Positions 15,892-25,719 of a stretch of 64,000 bases of DNA are shown piece after piece (the stretch's first letter is position 1; each line of letters starts with the position of its first letter). Under the pieces are notes generated by a model. The model ran no database searches and was not told the DNA's origin. It was given only the letters and a program-made list of their open reading frames with translations. Source of the DNA: a virus; the IMG/VR virus record IMGVR_UViG_3300025769_000104, positions 1 to 64,000 of that record. One strand, given 5' to 3'. Both the position numbers and the translations under genes were made by a program.

Positions 15892-17617
15892 TTAACATAT
15901 AATCTTTAGCATATAAAACTTTTTGGTCTAAATTTGCTGTAATATTTTTATTATAATCTTTAATATATTTTTTATTTACCCACCAATCTTCATAGGGGCT
16001 ATTTCTATCTGGGGAAATATTTGATGCTATCATTATATATCCTTTACTTAAAAGTAATGCCCTAGATTTACCCCTCCATTCTTCATTATTGTCTGTATAG
16101 TAATCGTGTTCATAAGTAATTACACCAAAATCTAATGTATCAAACGGTATTTTTTCTAATGTTTTAAATGTATTAAAAGCAGGGTCAATATCTAATTGCA
16201 AATAATCTATATAACGAGATAAACCATTTTTTTGGCATAGATTAATATAGTCAATTTGAGTAGCATCTAATAATAAGCATTTATCTTTTGGACGTTCAAA
16301 CTTCCAAGCAGTTATTAAACTTGGATCAAAATCAATAGAAACTCCTTTCCATCCTAATTGAGATAATAATGCTGTATTATTACCATAGAATGGTCTTCCT
16401 GCACCTATTTCTAGGTAAGTACCATCTTTTTTACCATTAAAACAAGATAAAACAAATAAATCTTGATAACATTGAGAATAGTTTTGTTCTATATCTTCTA
16501 ATCCTGAAAATTTGTATTTAAAATTGTTATAATCTTGTTTAGTATAAATTAAGGGTTCATGCCATGTTGTTTTTTCTTTTTTTATAGGACTTTCTCCTTC
16601 CCATTTTAATTTATCCAACAAATTAATTGGCATTTTTAAGGCATAAGCTGCATTATCTTGATACCCATATGTTATAATAAAATTATCATCTTTAATAGCT
16701 AGACCACAATTAAATTCAATTTGAGCAGCCATAAACTTAAAAGGTTTAGATAAATGGATTAAATTCCAATCTTTATCCCAAATAATAAATCTATGATAAT
16801 ATTGAGCATCTTTTTTAAATCCATGATGATGGAAGAATTTACATTCATGTGTAATACAAATTCTATAATCACCAAAAGGAATTACAGGAGAACTTCCTCT
16901 TAACCCTAAAGGTAAATCTATTTTGTCATCTTTTTTAATAGCAACTTCACTAGAAACCATGTTTAAAGTTCCTTTAGTTACAGTTTCGGTTGATTTATCT
17001 TCAAGATTAACTTTTACTATTTCTATAGGATTTGCCCATCTAATAAAGTGGTAAGGCATATCTAAAATAGGCATCCAATTTTTTTCAAGATAAGTATTCT
17101 CAGGGGGTTTAATTCTATCTCTAGTTTTTTCGAAACAAAAATTGTCATTCCATTCTATTTCACAGAGTTCCATTCTTCCTTCTCCGTTTTCCTTTACATC
17201 TCTTCTTACACCGCAAGTATAAAATTTATTATCCCATCTAAAAATACGAGCATCTTCTAAACCATGAAATTCCCAAACAGGAGGAATATCATATTTTTTT
17301 GTATCTATTTTTTGTGGGGAAAGTACTTCTAAAGTATCAGGATCAAGTTTACATAAGTAATTACCTGTTTTTAATGAAATATCATCTTCAGGATTTAAAT
17401 AAGATAAACACCCCCATTTACAATAAAATTTTTGATCAAATTCAGAATGATATAAACTATAATGTACATGTCTAATATTAGCTAGAATATCTCCATTGTC
17501 ATCTATAAAAATAGAAACATTACATAAACCTGTACCATCTGTTAGTTCAGAAGGTATTAATAATGGGGTGATAGTACCTCCATTGTTTATAACCAATTTC
17601 GCTAAATTATCAATCAT
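15884..17617 (-). CDS. Fusion of GH130-like five-bladed propeller and FkbM-type methyltransferase
   Basis: Residues about 1-370 look like the GH43/GH130 beta-propeller family, with FHGLEDARIFRWDNKFY as the equivalent of the conserved G-x-E-D-x-R strand. Residues about 378-577 are an FkbM-like SAM methyltransferase: YSQCYQDLFVLSCF, then TYLEIGAGRPFYGNNT (motif I), GVSIDFDP and YLQLDIDPAF. FkbM enzymes O-methylate sugars and other hydroxyls. The fusion suggests a glycan-binding or -cleaving module feeding a methyltransferase. It lies between a 2OG oxygenase and a TPR-like protein in one operon next to the fibre genes. Confidence 0.65.
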   Translation of the reverse strand: MIDNLAKLVINNGGTITPLLIPSELTDGTGLCNVSIFIDDNGDILANIRHVHYSLYHSEFDQKFYCKWGCLSYLNPEDDISLKTGNYLCKLDPDTLEVLSPQKIDTKKYDIPPVWEFHGLEDARIFRWDNKFYTCGVRRDVKENGEGRMELCEIEWNDNFCFEKTRDRIKPPENTYLEKNWMPILDMPYHFIRWANPIEIVKVNLEDKSTETVTKGTLNMVSSEVAIKKDDKIDLPLGLRGSSPVIPFGDYRICITHECKFFHHHGFKKDAQYYHRFIIWDKDWNLIHLSKPFKFMAAQIEFNCGLAIKDDNFIITYGYQDNAAYALKMPINLLDKLKWEGESPIKKEKTTWHEPLIYTKQDYNNFKYKFSGLEDIEQNYSQCYQDLFVLSCFNGKKDGTYLEIGAGRPFYGNNTALLSQLGWKGVSIDFDPSLITAWKFERPKDKCLLLDATQIDYINLCQKNGLSRYIDYLQLDIDPAFNTFKTLEKIPFDTLDFGVITYEHDYYTDNNEEWRGKSRALLLSKGYIMIASNISPDRNSPYEDWWVNKKYIKDYNKNITANLDQKVLYAKDYMLNG

Positions 17618-17618
17618 A

Positions 17619-18212
17619 TTATTTATAATGACTTCCTCCTAACCATATTACGAAAGATTTTCTAACCCCCCTAGTAACAGGTGTAACTCTATGCATCATA
17701 AATGAAGGAAATAGGAAAACCAAACCTGCTTCTCTTTTGGCTTGTGTAAAAGGTCCTTCCATACTTCCACCCATAAACAATTCTAAATTCCCTCCTTCAT
17801 ATTCATCAGGTTCAGATAATTGAACTGTAATTGAAATTTTTCTTTTAGATAACATACCTGGACCAATATCAGCATGCCAATCATAATGTCCATTATCGGT
17901 AGCATAATATTCGGTATATTGAATTTGTTCAGGGATAGTATTTAATTCAAAATTCCATAAAGCAATATTAGCTTGAACTGCATAATTGGATAATTTTTCA
18001 TATAGCCAATACCATTGATCATTTTGAGGAACCCACTTTATCTTTGATGATCTTACTTCTTTACTACCCCCAACAGTTTCTCCATCTTGGTAGGGAAGAG
18101 TAGACACATTTTGTTCTATTTTATCTAGTTCTTCTTTTGAAAAACCTTTAGTAAAATAGTAATAATTTTGTAAATCTACTTCTTGTTGATCAAAATTATA
18201 ACTTGTATACAT
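17619..18212 (-). CDS. 2-oxoglutarate/Fe(II) oxygenase (prolyl-4-hydroxylase/PKHD-like)
   Basis: The facial triad is complete: His113 and Asp115 in YDWHAD, and His174 in MMHRVTPVT. Arg184 (RGVRKSF) is placed to bind 2-oxoglutarate. YTEYYATDNGHYDWHAD and GGNLELF are typical of the prolyl-4-hydroxylase alpha-subunit/PKHD group. At 197 residues it is a single catalytic domain. It is downstream of, and co-directional with, the collagen-like fibre genes, and adjacent to a glycosyltransferase, suggesting protein hydroxylation. Hydroxylation of a small molecule, nucleotide or sugar cannot be excluded. Confidence 0.75.
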   Translation of the reverse strand: MYTSYNFDQQEVDLQNYYYFTKGFSKEELDKIEQNVSTLPYQDGETVGGSKEVRSSKIKWVPQNDQWYWLYEKLSNYAVQANIALWNFELNTIPEQIQYTEYYATDNGHYDWHADIGPGMLSKRKISITVQLSEPDEYEGGNLELFMGGSMEGPFTQAKREAGLVFLFPSFMMHRVTPVTRGVRKSFVIWLGGSHYK

Positions 18213-18214
18213 AA

Positions 18215-19102
18215 TTATTTACTTAATATTTTAAATACTTTTTCTCTATTAAAAATTAAAATTGGGTCCCCCCAAGGATTTAAACTTAATTCTTCAGTTA
18301 AATTAACTCCTCTTTCGCATGTAAGGGTATAAGAAGATAAAGGTGGATTTGCCACTATATTTTTATGTAGTTTATACCCAAAAACATTTTTATTAGTTCC
18401 TATCCAACATACATTAGATTTTTTTCTTAAACAAGCAGCTAAATGTTGAGAAAAACTATCTATTAGTAAAGTTTTATTAGCCATTTGTAATAAAATAGCT
18501 ATATGCCTTATATTTTCAGTTGCAGGGATTACATTTTCTAATTGTGTTTGTCCTTTAGACATTATTTGATATACTGTATGTGTATCTTTATATAGGTTTA
18601 CTATATCTTGAGCTAAAGTGGGGGGTATGTCTCTTACCCAATTATAGGGGATTTCTTCATTTACCCCACCACCAAAAGGATGGATTACAAAAATAGGTTT
18701 GTCTGAAGAGTAAAGGGATTTGGATTTTTCTATTTCGGATTTATCTAAATATATTTCAGGCATTTCTCCATTATAATCTAAATCACATATATTAGCCCAT
18801 GATTCATATACAGATTCATCTTGAAGAAGGTGACCTTGAGTATTATAAGGTTCTTGTGCAAAAACTCTTACATTTTTTCCTAAAATAAAATTTTTCCAAA
18901 CTATATCTAATTGGTCAAAGTTATAAATTAAATTAGTATTTGGATTATTTTTAAATATTAAAGGGTGAGAACAAACTACTACAATATTGCTATTAGGGTA
19001 TCTTTGTCTAAGTAGTTTAAGTAAAACAGTTGATATAATATTTTTACCTATTCCTCCTTTTACATAAAATATAATATTAGGATGTGGGCTTAATCCTTGC
19101 AT
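18215..19102 (-). CDS. GT9/heptosyltransferase-like glycosyltransferase, 295 aa
   Basis: The N-terminal segment IIFYVKGGIGKNIISTVLLK is followed by RYPNSNIVVVCSHP, as in GT-B enzymes of the ADP-heptose:LPS transferase (GT9) type. The C-terminal half has PIFVIHPFGGG and LLQMANKTLLIDSFSQHLAA, matching the nucleotide-sugar half of that fold. It is near the short end for the family. The gene is two bases upstream of the 2OG oxygenase and directly downstream of fibre genes. The acceptor is unknown: host surface glycan or phage fibre are both plausible. Confidence 0.6.
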   Translation of the reverse strand: MQGLSPHPNIIFYVKGGIGKNIISTVLLKLLRQRYPNSNIVVVCSHPLIFKNNPNTNLIYNFDQLDIVWKNFILGKNVRVFAQEPYNTQGHLLQDESVYESWANICDLDYNGEMPEIYLDKSEIEKSKSLYSSDKPIFVIHPFGGGVNEEIPYNWVRDIPPTLAQDIVNLYKDTHTVYQIMSKGQTQLENVIPATENIRHIAILLQMANKTLLIDSFSQHLAACLRKKSNVCWIGTNKNVFGYKLHKNIVANPPLSSYTLTCERGVNLTEELSLNPWGDPILIFNREKVFKILSK

Positions 19103-19170
19103 AAAACTATTTATTTACAATAATGTACAAAAAAAACAATTAATATTCAAATAATTTTAAAAATTAAATG

Positions 19171-20079
19171 TTAAGGATTCCAACCTCCTCCACTAGCAGT
19201 AACTAGTACACTTTTATTTGATCCATAAGATGTTCCTACAGAATTTGTAGCATAAGCTCTAACATAATATGTAGTACCATTAGGTCCTACTAAAAGAGCA
19301 CCTGTATCTTGAGAAGCAGAATATAACCCAGTAGTCCCACTAACAGATTTATTAAAAACATTACTTGAGGTAGTTGGGTTAGTGGAAGTACTTCCAACGA
19401 AACCTCTTGCTGTAATACTAGCACCCCCATCACTTGTTACATTACCACCCATATCTATTTCGTCATTTGTACTATCAAAAGTAACAGTTCCTGTAGTTAC
19501 AGTAGGAGCAGAAGAAGCTGCTGTAGCTGATGAATAAAGCCAATTTATATATAAGAAACTAGTTCCTCCATAAGTACTATTATAATAGAAATTAGTGGCA
19601 TTTACGGTAGTAGCTACGGTTCCTGAAGTACTATTAATTCTCCAACCTGCAAAAGAATATCCACTTGACATAGTAGCAGCAACTCCTACATAATTTTGCA
19701 CATTAGAAAGGCTTGTATTATTATACATATAAGTTGTAGATGCATCAGAAGTGGAAAAGGGACTAGTATAACGAACACCTGATGTTCCGGTTAAACCCTT
19801 GCTTAAATTTACACCAAAGTTTCTATCATTATTTCTATAAGAACCTGCATTATAATTACATGATAAACCTGCATAGCTACTTTTAACTCTTGGGATTGAT
19901 GCTAAAAAAGTATATACAGCACATTGCATACAAAAACTATGAGTACAAAATAAACACATACAAGAACATGCTCTATATTTTACCCCAAACATACCAAAAT
20001 CACTTTGTGGGGTTGTACCAGTATTTGTATTCCCTCCTAAATATATGTTATTATTCCCAAATGAACCAAAGTATACCAT
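19171..20079 (-). CDS. Fibre protein with Cys-rich N-terminus and Bacteroidota-type Ig-like domain
   Basis: Residues 38-53 hold six cysteines and a histidine (CSCMCLFCTHSFCMQC), very unusual for a secreted-looking fibre. The middle is Ser/Thr/Asn/Tyr-rich beta sequence. The C-terminal about 100 residues (GGNVTSDGGASITARGFVGS, then TYYVRAYATNSVGTSYG) match the Ig/FN3-like domain abundant in Bacteroidota surface proteins. It follows the large collagen fibre operon, so it is probably an appendage or adhesin. The domain strongly hints at gene exchange with a Bacteroidota host. Confidence 0.65.
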   Translation of the reverse strand: MVYFGSFGNNNIYLGGNTNTGTTPQSDFGMFGVKYRACSCMCLFCTHSFCMQCAVYTFLASIPRVKSSYAGLSCNYNAGSYRNNDRNFGVNLSKGLTGTSGVRYTSPFSTSDASTTYMYNNTSLSNVQNYVGVAATMSSGYSFAGWRINSTSGTVATTVNATNFYYNSTYGGTSFLYINWLYSSATAASSAPTVTTGTVTFDSTNDEIDMGGNVTSDGGASITARGFVGSTSTNPTTSSNVFNKSVSGTTGLYSASQDTGALLVGPNGTTYYVRAYATNSVGTSYGSNKSVLVTASGGGWNP

Positions 20080-20092
20080 ACTCTAAAAAAAT

Positions 20093-20626
20093 TTAAATAT
20101 CTTGAACATTGGCTTCTCCAAAAATATTAATATAATAATTTTTTACTTCATTATATGCATATTCATAAACGCTACCTGTTATTTGATTTAAGTCAATTCT
20201 TGATTTTGTAACTTCTTGACTTGAACTATGAAGTGTTTCTAATGATTCAGTTCTTTGAACTGTAATTTCATTTCCATCATCATCATAATCTAAATAATCT
20301 ACTAATTGATTATCATAAGAACTAGAATAAGTAATAACTTCTACAACTTCACTACTAGTTAAATTAAATTGTAAAAAATTAGGATTCCAAGTAAAACTTC
20401 CATTAGTAAGTGGTCCTGGGATAAAACCACTTGCATCACTTTCAACATAATCTTCTTGATATGTTGGAAACATAACTGATGCTGCCTCTTGTGAGGTGTA
20501 AGTTCCTACATTGCAACGTAAATGACCTAATGATTTTTCTACATGATAGAAATCAATTCTAGTATAGAAATTTTCATGTGTATTTCCTAATCCATCTGTG
20601 ATAGATCCTGTAATGTTTAATGCCAT
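20093..20626 (-). CDS. Fibre-associated hypothetical protein, 177 aa
   Basis: Starts MALNITGSITDGLGNTHEN and is predominantly beta, with Ser/Thr/Tyr/Asn enrichment like neighbouring fibre proteins and a short charged C-terminus. It begins one base before the stop of the 1453-residue collagen-like gene. A role as a small fibre subunit or fibre chaperone is possible; no family is recognised. Confidence 0.6.
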   Translation of the reverse strand: MALNITGSITDGLGNTHENFYTRIDFYHVEKSLGHLRCNVGTYTSQEAASVMFPTYQEDYVESDASGFIPGPLTNGSFTWNPNFLQFNLTSSEVVEVITYSSSYDNQLVDYLDYDDDGNEITVQRTESLETLHSSSQEVTKSRIDLNQITGSVYEYAYNEVKNYYINIFGEANVQDI

Positions 20627-20627
20627 T

Positions 20628-23600
20628 TTATTTATTTTCTATTAATTGTTTTAATTCTTTAATTGCTTGGATTAATACTGCTACTAATTTTTCATATCTA
20701 ACAGCTTTATATCCATTATCTCTAGTAGCTACTATTTCTGGGAATAGTGCTTCTACTTCTTGTGCTATTACTCCAATATCAGCTCCTTCATTTTCATGGA
20801 TTCCATCTTTAGCAATCCAATCAAAGTGGATACCATTTAATTGTGTAATTTTATCTAAAGCGTTTTCAATTGTTCTTCTATTATCTTTTAATCTAATATC
20901 TGAAGAATAGTATGCAATTACATCATTAGTAGCTCTTAAGAGACCTGTTGTACCTGGTGCTGCTGTTCCTAAACCTAATGAGTTTAATTGAACGTTAGAT
21001 GAAGTACTATATTGTGTACCTGTTGTACCTTGAGGTCCAGTTGGTCCTACGTTTCCTTGAGGTCCTACGTTTCCTTGTGCCCCAGTAGCACCTTTTACAC
21101 CTTGTGGTCCAATTGGTCCAACGTTACCTTGGGCACCTGTTGTACCTTGTGGTCCAGTTGGTCCTACAGGTCCTACGTTACCTTGAGCTCCAACTTCTCC
21201 TTTTTGTCCTTTTGGACCTACGTTTCCTTGAGCACCTGTTGTACCTTGTGGTCCAATTGGTCCAACGTTACCTTGGGCACCTGTTGTACCTTGTGGTCCA
21301 GTTGGTCCTACGTTACCTTGAGCACCTTTAACACCTTGAGGACCTACGTTACCTTGGGCTCCAGTAGTACCTTGTGGACCTGTTGGTCCTACATTTCCTT
21401 GAGCTCCTGTTTGTCCTTTTTGTCCTTTAACACCTTGTGGACCAGTTGCTCCTTGTGGACCTACGTTACCTTGAGGACCTATAGCTCCTGTTGCTCCCTG
21501 TGGTCCTGTTGGCCCTACGTTTCCTTGAGCACCTGTTGCACCTTTTTGTCCTTTTACACCTTGTGGTCCAGTTGGTCCTACAGGTCCTACGGGTCCTACG
21601 TTTCCTTGGGCTCCAGTTGTACCTTGTGGTCCAGTTGGTCCTACGTTACCTTGAGCACCTGTTTGTCCTTTTTGTCCTTTTACACCTTGTGGTCCAGTTG
21701 GTCCTACAGGTCCTACGTTTCCTTGAGCACCTGTGGTACCTTGAGCACCTATGGTACCTTGAGCACCTGTAGGTCCTACATTTCCTTGGGCTCCAGTAGC
21801 ACCTTTAACACCTTGAGGACCTACGTTACCTTGGGCTCCAGTAGTACCTTGTGGACCTGTTGGTCCTACATTTCCTTGAGCTCCTGTTTGTCCTTTTTGT
21901 CCTTTAACACCTTGTGGACCAGTTGCACCTGTTGTTCCTTGTGGTCCTATATTACCTTGAGGTCCTGTTCCACCAGTTGCACCTTGTGAACCAGTATTAC
22001 CTTGAGGACCTACTGCTCCAGTAGCACCTTTAACACCTTGTGGTCCTGTTGGTCCTACGGGTCCTATAGGTCCTACATTACCTTGAGCTCCAGTTGCACC
22101 TTTTTCTCCAGTTGTTCCTTGTGAACCTACATTACCTTGTGGACCTACATTTCCTTGGGCTCCAGTAGCACCTTTAACACCTTGAGGACCTACGTTACCT
22201 TGGGCTCCAGTAGTACCTTGTGGACCTGTTGGTCCTACATTACCTTGAGGACCAGTTGCTCCAGTATCACCTTTAACACCTTGAGGTCCAGTTGCACCAG
22301 TTGTACCTTGTGAACCAGTAGCACCCTTAGCACCAGTTGCACCTTGTGGCCCAATTGGTCCAGTTGCACCTGTATCACCTTTTTGTCCTTTATCTCCTCT
22401 ATCACCTGTAGTAACAAACGAACAGATAACATCTTCATTATTTGTATGAGGGTTAGTATCTGATGAAGCTACAACTGTTACGTTTAATGTCCACCAACCT
22501 GTATTATTTGTTAGATCGGATATAGCAAAAAGAATAAAATTTTCTGGATCTATTCTATTAGGAATATTAATATGTCCTTTTATAGCTGAAGTAACATTAT
22601 CTATACTTGTTAAGAAGCTATCAATACTATTTGAATTATCGTCTGTAGAATCTATATAAATTTCAGTAGCTGAACTTTGGGTAACATTATTTAATCTAAC
22701 CCTTCCAGTTCCAGGATCTGCTGCTGTAGTACCTGTATCAAATGTATAATCAAATGAAGCACCACCAAATGTACCATCTGTACCTTGAGAACCTATTTCT
22801 CCTTTTTGTCCTTTTGTACCTGTTGCACCTTGTGCACCTACATTACCTTGAGGACCTACGTTTCCTTGGGCACCTGTTGCACCTTTAACACCTTGGGGTC
22901 CAACATTACCTTGTGGACCAGTTGCTCCTTGTGTACCATCTGTACCTTGAGTACCAGTTGGTCCTACATTTCCTTGAGGTCCAGTTGCACCAGTTGCACC
23001 TTGTGAACCAGTATCACCTTTAACACCTTGAGGACCTACGTTACCTTGAGGACCTACATTACCTTGAGGACCTGTAGCTCCAGTAGCACCTTTTTCTCCA
23101 TCTGTACCTTGTGATCCTGTAGATCCTGTATCACCCTTTGCTCCAATTGCTCCTTGTGGTCCTGTTGGTCCAATTGCACCTTTATCTCCTTGTGGTCCTA
23201 CATTACCTTGTGGACCTACGTTTCCTGTAGTACCTTGAGGTCCAATATTACCTTGTGGGCCAGTTGCACCTGTATCTCCTTTTTCTCCTTGAGGACCAGT
23301 TGTACCCTGTGAACCAGTTGCACCTGTTTCTCCTTTAACACCTTGTGGGCCTACATTACCTTGAGGGCCAGTTGCACCTGTATCTCCTTTTTCTCCTTGA
23401 GGACCAGTTATACCTTGTGGGCCTACATTACCTTGAGGGCCAGTTGCACCTGTATCTCCTTTTTCTCCTTGAGGACCAATTGCACCTGTTGTTCCTTGTG
23501 AACCTGTATCTCCAGTATCTCCTGTTATACCTTGTGTACCTATATTACCTTGTGGACCTGTAGCACCTTGTGCACCTACATTACCTTGTGGACCTGTTGG

Positions 23601-24989
23601 TCCAATTGCACCTTTATCTCCTTGTGCACCATCTGTACCTTGAGTACCAATTATTCCTTGAGCACCATCTGTTCCTTGTGTACCAGTTGCACCTGTATCT
23701 CCTTTTTGTCCAGTTGCACCTTGTGCTCCAGTTGCACCTTGTGCTCCTAAATCTCCTATAATTTCTATAGCACCAAAAGTTTCATCTCCATTTCCTACAT
23801 TATTCCAACCACTTTTATCTATATGAATAATTCCTAATTCTTTCCAAGTAGTATTATCTGTAAGACTAACAACATAGAAACTGTCAAAATATTGTTGATT
23901 AGCTCTAGCTCTAAATGTAAAAATAGAACCTGTTGGATTGGTTGAATCTACAAGTGTATCTAAAATAGGACCAACTCCTAATCCATCTGCATCTGTATTA
24001 CTGATATAAACTTCAGATGCTGCTGCAGGGTCGGTAGCGTTAAATCTAAAATTACCTGAACCTGGGTCTGCTGATGCTGTAGATGTGGAATAATTCCAAG
24101 CTGCTCCAAATGTAGAAACACCTTCTGTTCCTTGAGTTCCAGTATCTCCTTTTTGTCCAGTTGCACCTTGAGCTCCAGTATCTCCTTTTTCTCCGTCTGT
24201 TCCTTGTGATCCAGTTGCTCCAGTATCTCCTTTGTCACCAGTAGCTCCCTTAATACCATCTGTACCTTGAGAACCAATAGTTCCTTGTGAACCTACATTA
24301 CCTTGAGCTCCCGTTTCTCCTTGAACTCCAATATCTCCTTTATCACCTGTTATACCTTGTGAACCAATTTCTCCTTTTTGTCCTTTTGTACCATCTGTAC
24401 CTTGAGTACCAGTATCACCTTGTGCACCTGTATCACCTTTATCTCCTGTTATACCTTGTGCACCTGTATCTCCAGTTATGCCTTGAGCTCCAGTATCACC
24501 TTTATCACCTTGTGCACCAGTATCTCCTTTATCACCTGTGTCACCTTTATCACCAGTTACACCTTGAGCTCCTGTAGTACCTTGTAAACTTAAGTCTGTT
24601 CTATATGTAACATATCCATTTGTATCAGATACTAATACTCTAGTTTGTGTACTTCCTTCTTGAATATTTGATATAGTTAAATTACCTCCTATAAGTGTTC
24701 TTGAAGCTTCAATATTACTAGCTGAAACTAAACTTTGATCAGTTAATGATAAGTCATGACCAATAAATCCTCCAGCAACTTCTAGTTGTCCTTCAGGATA
24801 CCATCTAATTTTGTCTTGATCATCAACCCATAAAGAAGATGAAGTACTCCCTGAGGAAACAAATGGGATCGAGTACGATAAGTTTGGTACTGATCCTGAT
24901 CCTGTGGGAACTACATTATATGATTCTGCTGATAAATTTGCTAATTCAGCATCACTACCCGAAACAATTACTTTTTTCCAATTAGGCAT
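20628..24989 (-). CDS. Collagen-like tail fibre with S74 intramolecular chaperone, 1453 aa
   Basis: The N-terminus ([17 protein letters not shown]) is an anchor module shared with two other fibres. Three collagen-like Gly-X-Y tracts (about 135-290, 410-735 and 863-1325) are separated by two globular domains (about 290-409 and 735-863). The last 92 residues are a peptidase S74 chaperone with Ser1363 and Lys1368 (SDIRLK) as the expected self-cleaving dyad, and [14 protein letters not shown]. The chaperone would drive trimerisation and then cleave itself off. Lys is frequent in the Y position (GDKG, GVKG, GQKG) and Pro occupies mainly X (GPQ, GPT). Long exact DNA repeats occur within the third tract. 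Confidence 0.9.
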   Translation of the reverse strand: MPNWKKVIVSGSDAELANLSAESYNVVPTGSGSVPNLSYSIPFVSSGSTSSSLWVDDQDKIRWYPEGQLEVAGGFIGHDLSLTDQSLVSASNIEASRTLIGGNLTISNIQEGSTQTRVLVSDTNGYVTYRTDLSLQGTTGAQGVTGDKGDTGDKGDTGAQGDKGDTGAQGITGDTGAQGITGDKGDTGAQGDTGTQGTDGTKGQKGEIGSQGITGDKGDIGVQGETGAQGNVGSQGTIGSQGTDGIKGATGDKGDTGATGSQGTDGEKGDTGAQGATGQKGDTGTQGTEGVSTFGAAWNYSTSTASADPGSGNFRFNATDPAAASEVYISNTDADGLGVGPILDTLVDSTNPTGSIFTFRARANQQYFDSFYVVSLTDNTTWKELGIIHIDKSGWNNVGNGDETFGAIEIIGDLGAQGATGAQGATGQKGDTGATGTQGTDGAQGIIGTQGTDGAQGDKGAIGPTGPQGNVGAQGATGPQGNIGTQGITGDTGDTGSQGTTGAIGPQGEKGDTGATGPQGNVGPQGITGPQGEKGDTGATGPQGNVGPQGVKGETGATGSQGTTGPQGEKGDTGATGPQGNIGPQGTTGNVGPQGNVGPQGDKGAIGPTGPQGAIGAKGDTGSTGSQGTDGEKGATGATGPQGNVGPQGNVGPQGVKGDTGSQGATGATGPQGNVGPTGTQGTDGTQGATGPQGNVGPQGVKGATGAQGNVGPQGNVGAQGATGTKGQKGEIGSQGTDGTFGGASFDYTFDTGTTAADPGTGRVRLNNVTQSSATEIYIDSTDDNSNSIDSFLTSIDNVTSAIKGHINIPNRIDPENFILFAISDLTNNTGWWTLNVTVVASSDTNPHTNNEDVICSFVTTGDRGDKGQKGDTGATGPIGPQGATGAKGATGSQGTTGATGPQGVKGDTGATGPQGNVGPTGPQGTTGAQGNVGPQGVKGATGAQGNVGPQGNVGSQGTTGEKGATGAQGNVGPIGPVGPTGPQGVKGATGAVGPQGNTGSQGATGGTGPQGNIGPQGTTGATGPQGVKGQKGQTGAQGNVGPTGPQGTTGAQGNVGPQGVKGATGAQGNVGPTGAQGTIGAQGTTGAQGNVGPVGPTGPQGVKGQKGQTGAQGNVGPTGPQGTTGAQGNVGPVGPVGPTGPQGVKGQKGATGAQGNVGPTGPQGATGAIGPQGNVGPQGATGPQGVKGQKGQTGAQGNVGPTGPQGTTGAQGNVGPQGVKGAQGNVGPTGPQGTTGAQGNVGPIGPQGTTGAQGNVGPKGQKGEVGAQGNVGPVGPTGPQGTTGAQGNVGPIGPQGVKGATGAQGNVGPQGNVGPTGPQGTTGTQYSTSSNVQLNSLGLGTAAPGTTGLLRATNDVIAYYSSDIRLKDNRRTIENALDKITQLNGIHFDWIAKDGIHENEGADIGVIAQEVEALFPEIVATRDNGYKAVRYEKLVAVLIQAIKELKQLIENK
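21321..21449. repeat. 129-bp direct repeat, copy 1 (collagen region)
   Basis: By eye identical to 21798-21926, 477 bases away, in the same reading frame. Exact identity at synonymous positions points to recent duplication or gene conversion rather than only protein-level constraint. Confidence 0.75.
21798..21926. repeat. 129-bp direct repeat, copy 2 (collagen region)
   Basis: Second copy of 21321-21449. Part of it (21775-21872) also recurs at 22144-22241, so at least three related copies exist in the third collagen tract. Confidence 0.75.
22144..22241. repeat. 98-bp direct repeat, third partial copy
   Basis: Matches 21775-21872 base for base on reading, offset 369 bases. It diverges from copy 2 at the edges. 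Confidence 0.65.
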
Positions 24990-25032
24990 AGTACTTAAGT
25001 TTATTATGGTTGGTTACACATTGTGCCCACTT

Positions 25033-25042
25033 CCGTTAACGG
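25033..25042. repeat. Perfect 10-bp palindrome in fibre-gene leader
   Basis: CCGTTAACGG lies between the ATATTTATAA element and the start of the 1453-residue fibre gene. It is GC-richer than its surroundings and could be an operator or RNA hairpin; short enough to be chance. Confidence 0.3.
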
Positions 25043-25054
25043 CCAATAATATAG

Positions 25055-25064
25055 TTATAAATAT
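25055..25064 (-). promoter_or_regulatory. ATATTTATAA element upstream of the 1453-aa fibre gene
   Basis: Minus-strand copy in the 115-base gap before the large fibre gene, 65 bases before its ATG. Longer spacing than at other sites, so the gene would have a real leader. Confidence 0.45.
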
Positions 25065-25071
25065 GAAAATA

Positions 25072-25091
25072 ATTTCTTTAGTTAAAGAAAT
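25072..25091 (-). terminator. AT-rich hairpin downstream of the 204-aa gene
   Basis: Perfect inverted repeat with a 9-bp stem (ATTTCTTTA / TAAAGAAAT) and 2-base loop, 13 bases after the stop of the gene at 25105-25719. The stem has few G-C pairs and no long T-run follows, so it is at best a weak terminator or processing site. Confidence 0.25.
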
Positions 25092-25104
25092 CAAACAATT
25101 TTAA

Positions 25105-25719
25105 TTAAGTAGGGCAAGAAACAGAAAATAAATCCCAAGCAGTACCCCCATTAGGACCATCTATAATAATAGTAAAAGTAGTTGGTAATTCTGTATTTTT
25201 ATAAAAACATAAATCTACATTACCATCAGTTGAATAAGAATTAGCTGCTGGGATATTTGGTAAAACACCTATTTGATTACCATGATTTCCTGTTGGAGTA
25301 CCATTTCCTCTAGTATTTGATAAATTATAAGGAGGAAAATCTTGATCTGAATAACTTACTGCTTCACTGTTACCTTGTATAAAAGTTTGTTGTTGATTAT
25401 CAAAATCATATCGAGTTAAAGAAGTAACATTTGAAATAGAGGCTGTATAACTATCATAATTTGCTTTAGATGCTAAACCATCTCCTACAAATAAAGAATC
25501 AGCTACTGTAGAACCACTCCATACTAATCTAAATCTATCAGGTACATTTTGAGCATTAAAAGAAGCAGTAACAGGACCAATTGCATTTCCTAAAACAATA
25601 GCTTCAGCATAATATATACCTGCTCCTCCACCAAAAGAAATACTTCCAGCATTGCAAGGAATTAATGCAGGTGGATATAAAGAACGCTGCATTACCCTAA
25701 AGAAATTGATATTACTCAT
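25105..25719 (-). CDS. Fibre-associated hypothetical protein, 204 aa
   Basis: The protein is beta-rich with an early SISFGGGAGIYY segment and a C-terminal TFTIIIDGPNGGTAWDLFSV segment. It lies between two giant collagen-like fibre genes and overlaps the end of neither start region except for eight bases with the upstream gene. It may be a minor fibre or adhesin subunit. No recognised family. Confidence 0.6.
   Translation of the reverse strand: MSNINFFRVMQRSLYPPALIPCNAGSISFGGGAGIYYAEAIVLGNAIGPVTASFNAQNVPDRFRLVWSGSTVADSLFVGDGLASKANYDSYTASISNVTSLTRYDFDNQQQTFIQGNSEAVSYSDQDFPPYNLSNTRGNGTPTGNHGNQIGVLPNIPAANSYSTDGNVDLCFYKNTELPTTFTIIIDGPNGGTAWDLFSVSCPT

Noticed and set aside
21012-21989. Long plus-strand reading frame rich in Cys, Ser, Thr and Leu opposite the collagen-like gene
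   Set aside because: It is the antisense shadow of Gly-X-Y codons; its periodic composition mirrors the repeats, and the minus-strand frame has recognisable domains. The same applies to plus-strand frames opposite 25712-30904 and 34043-35884.
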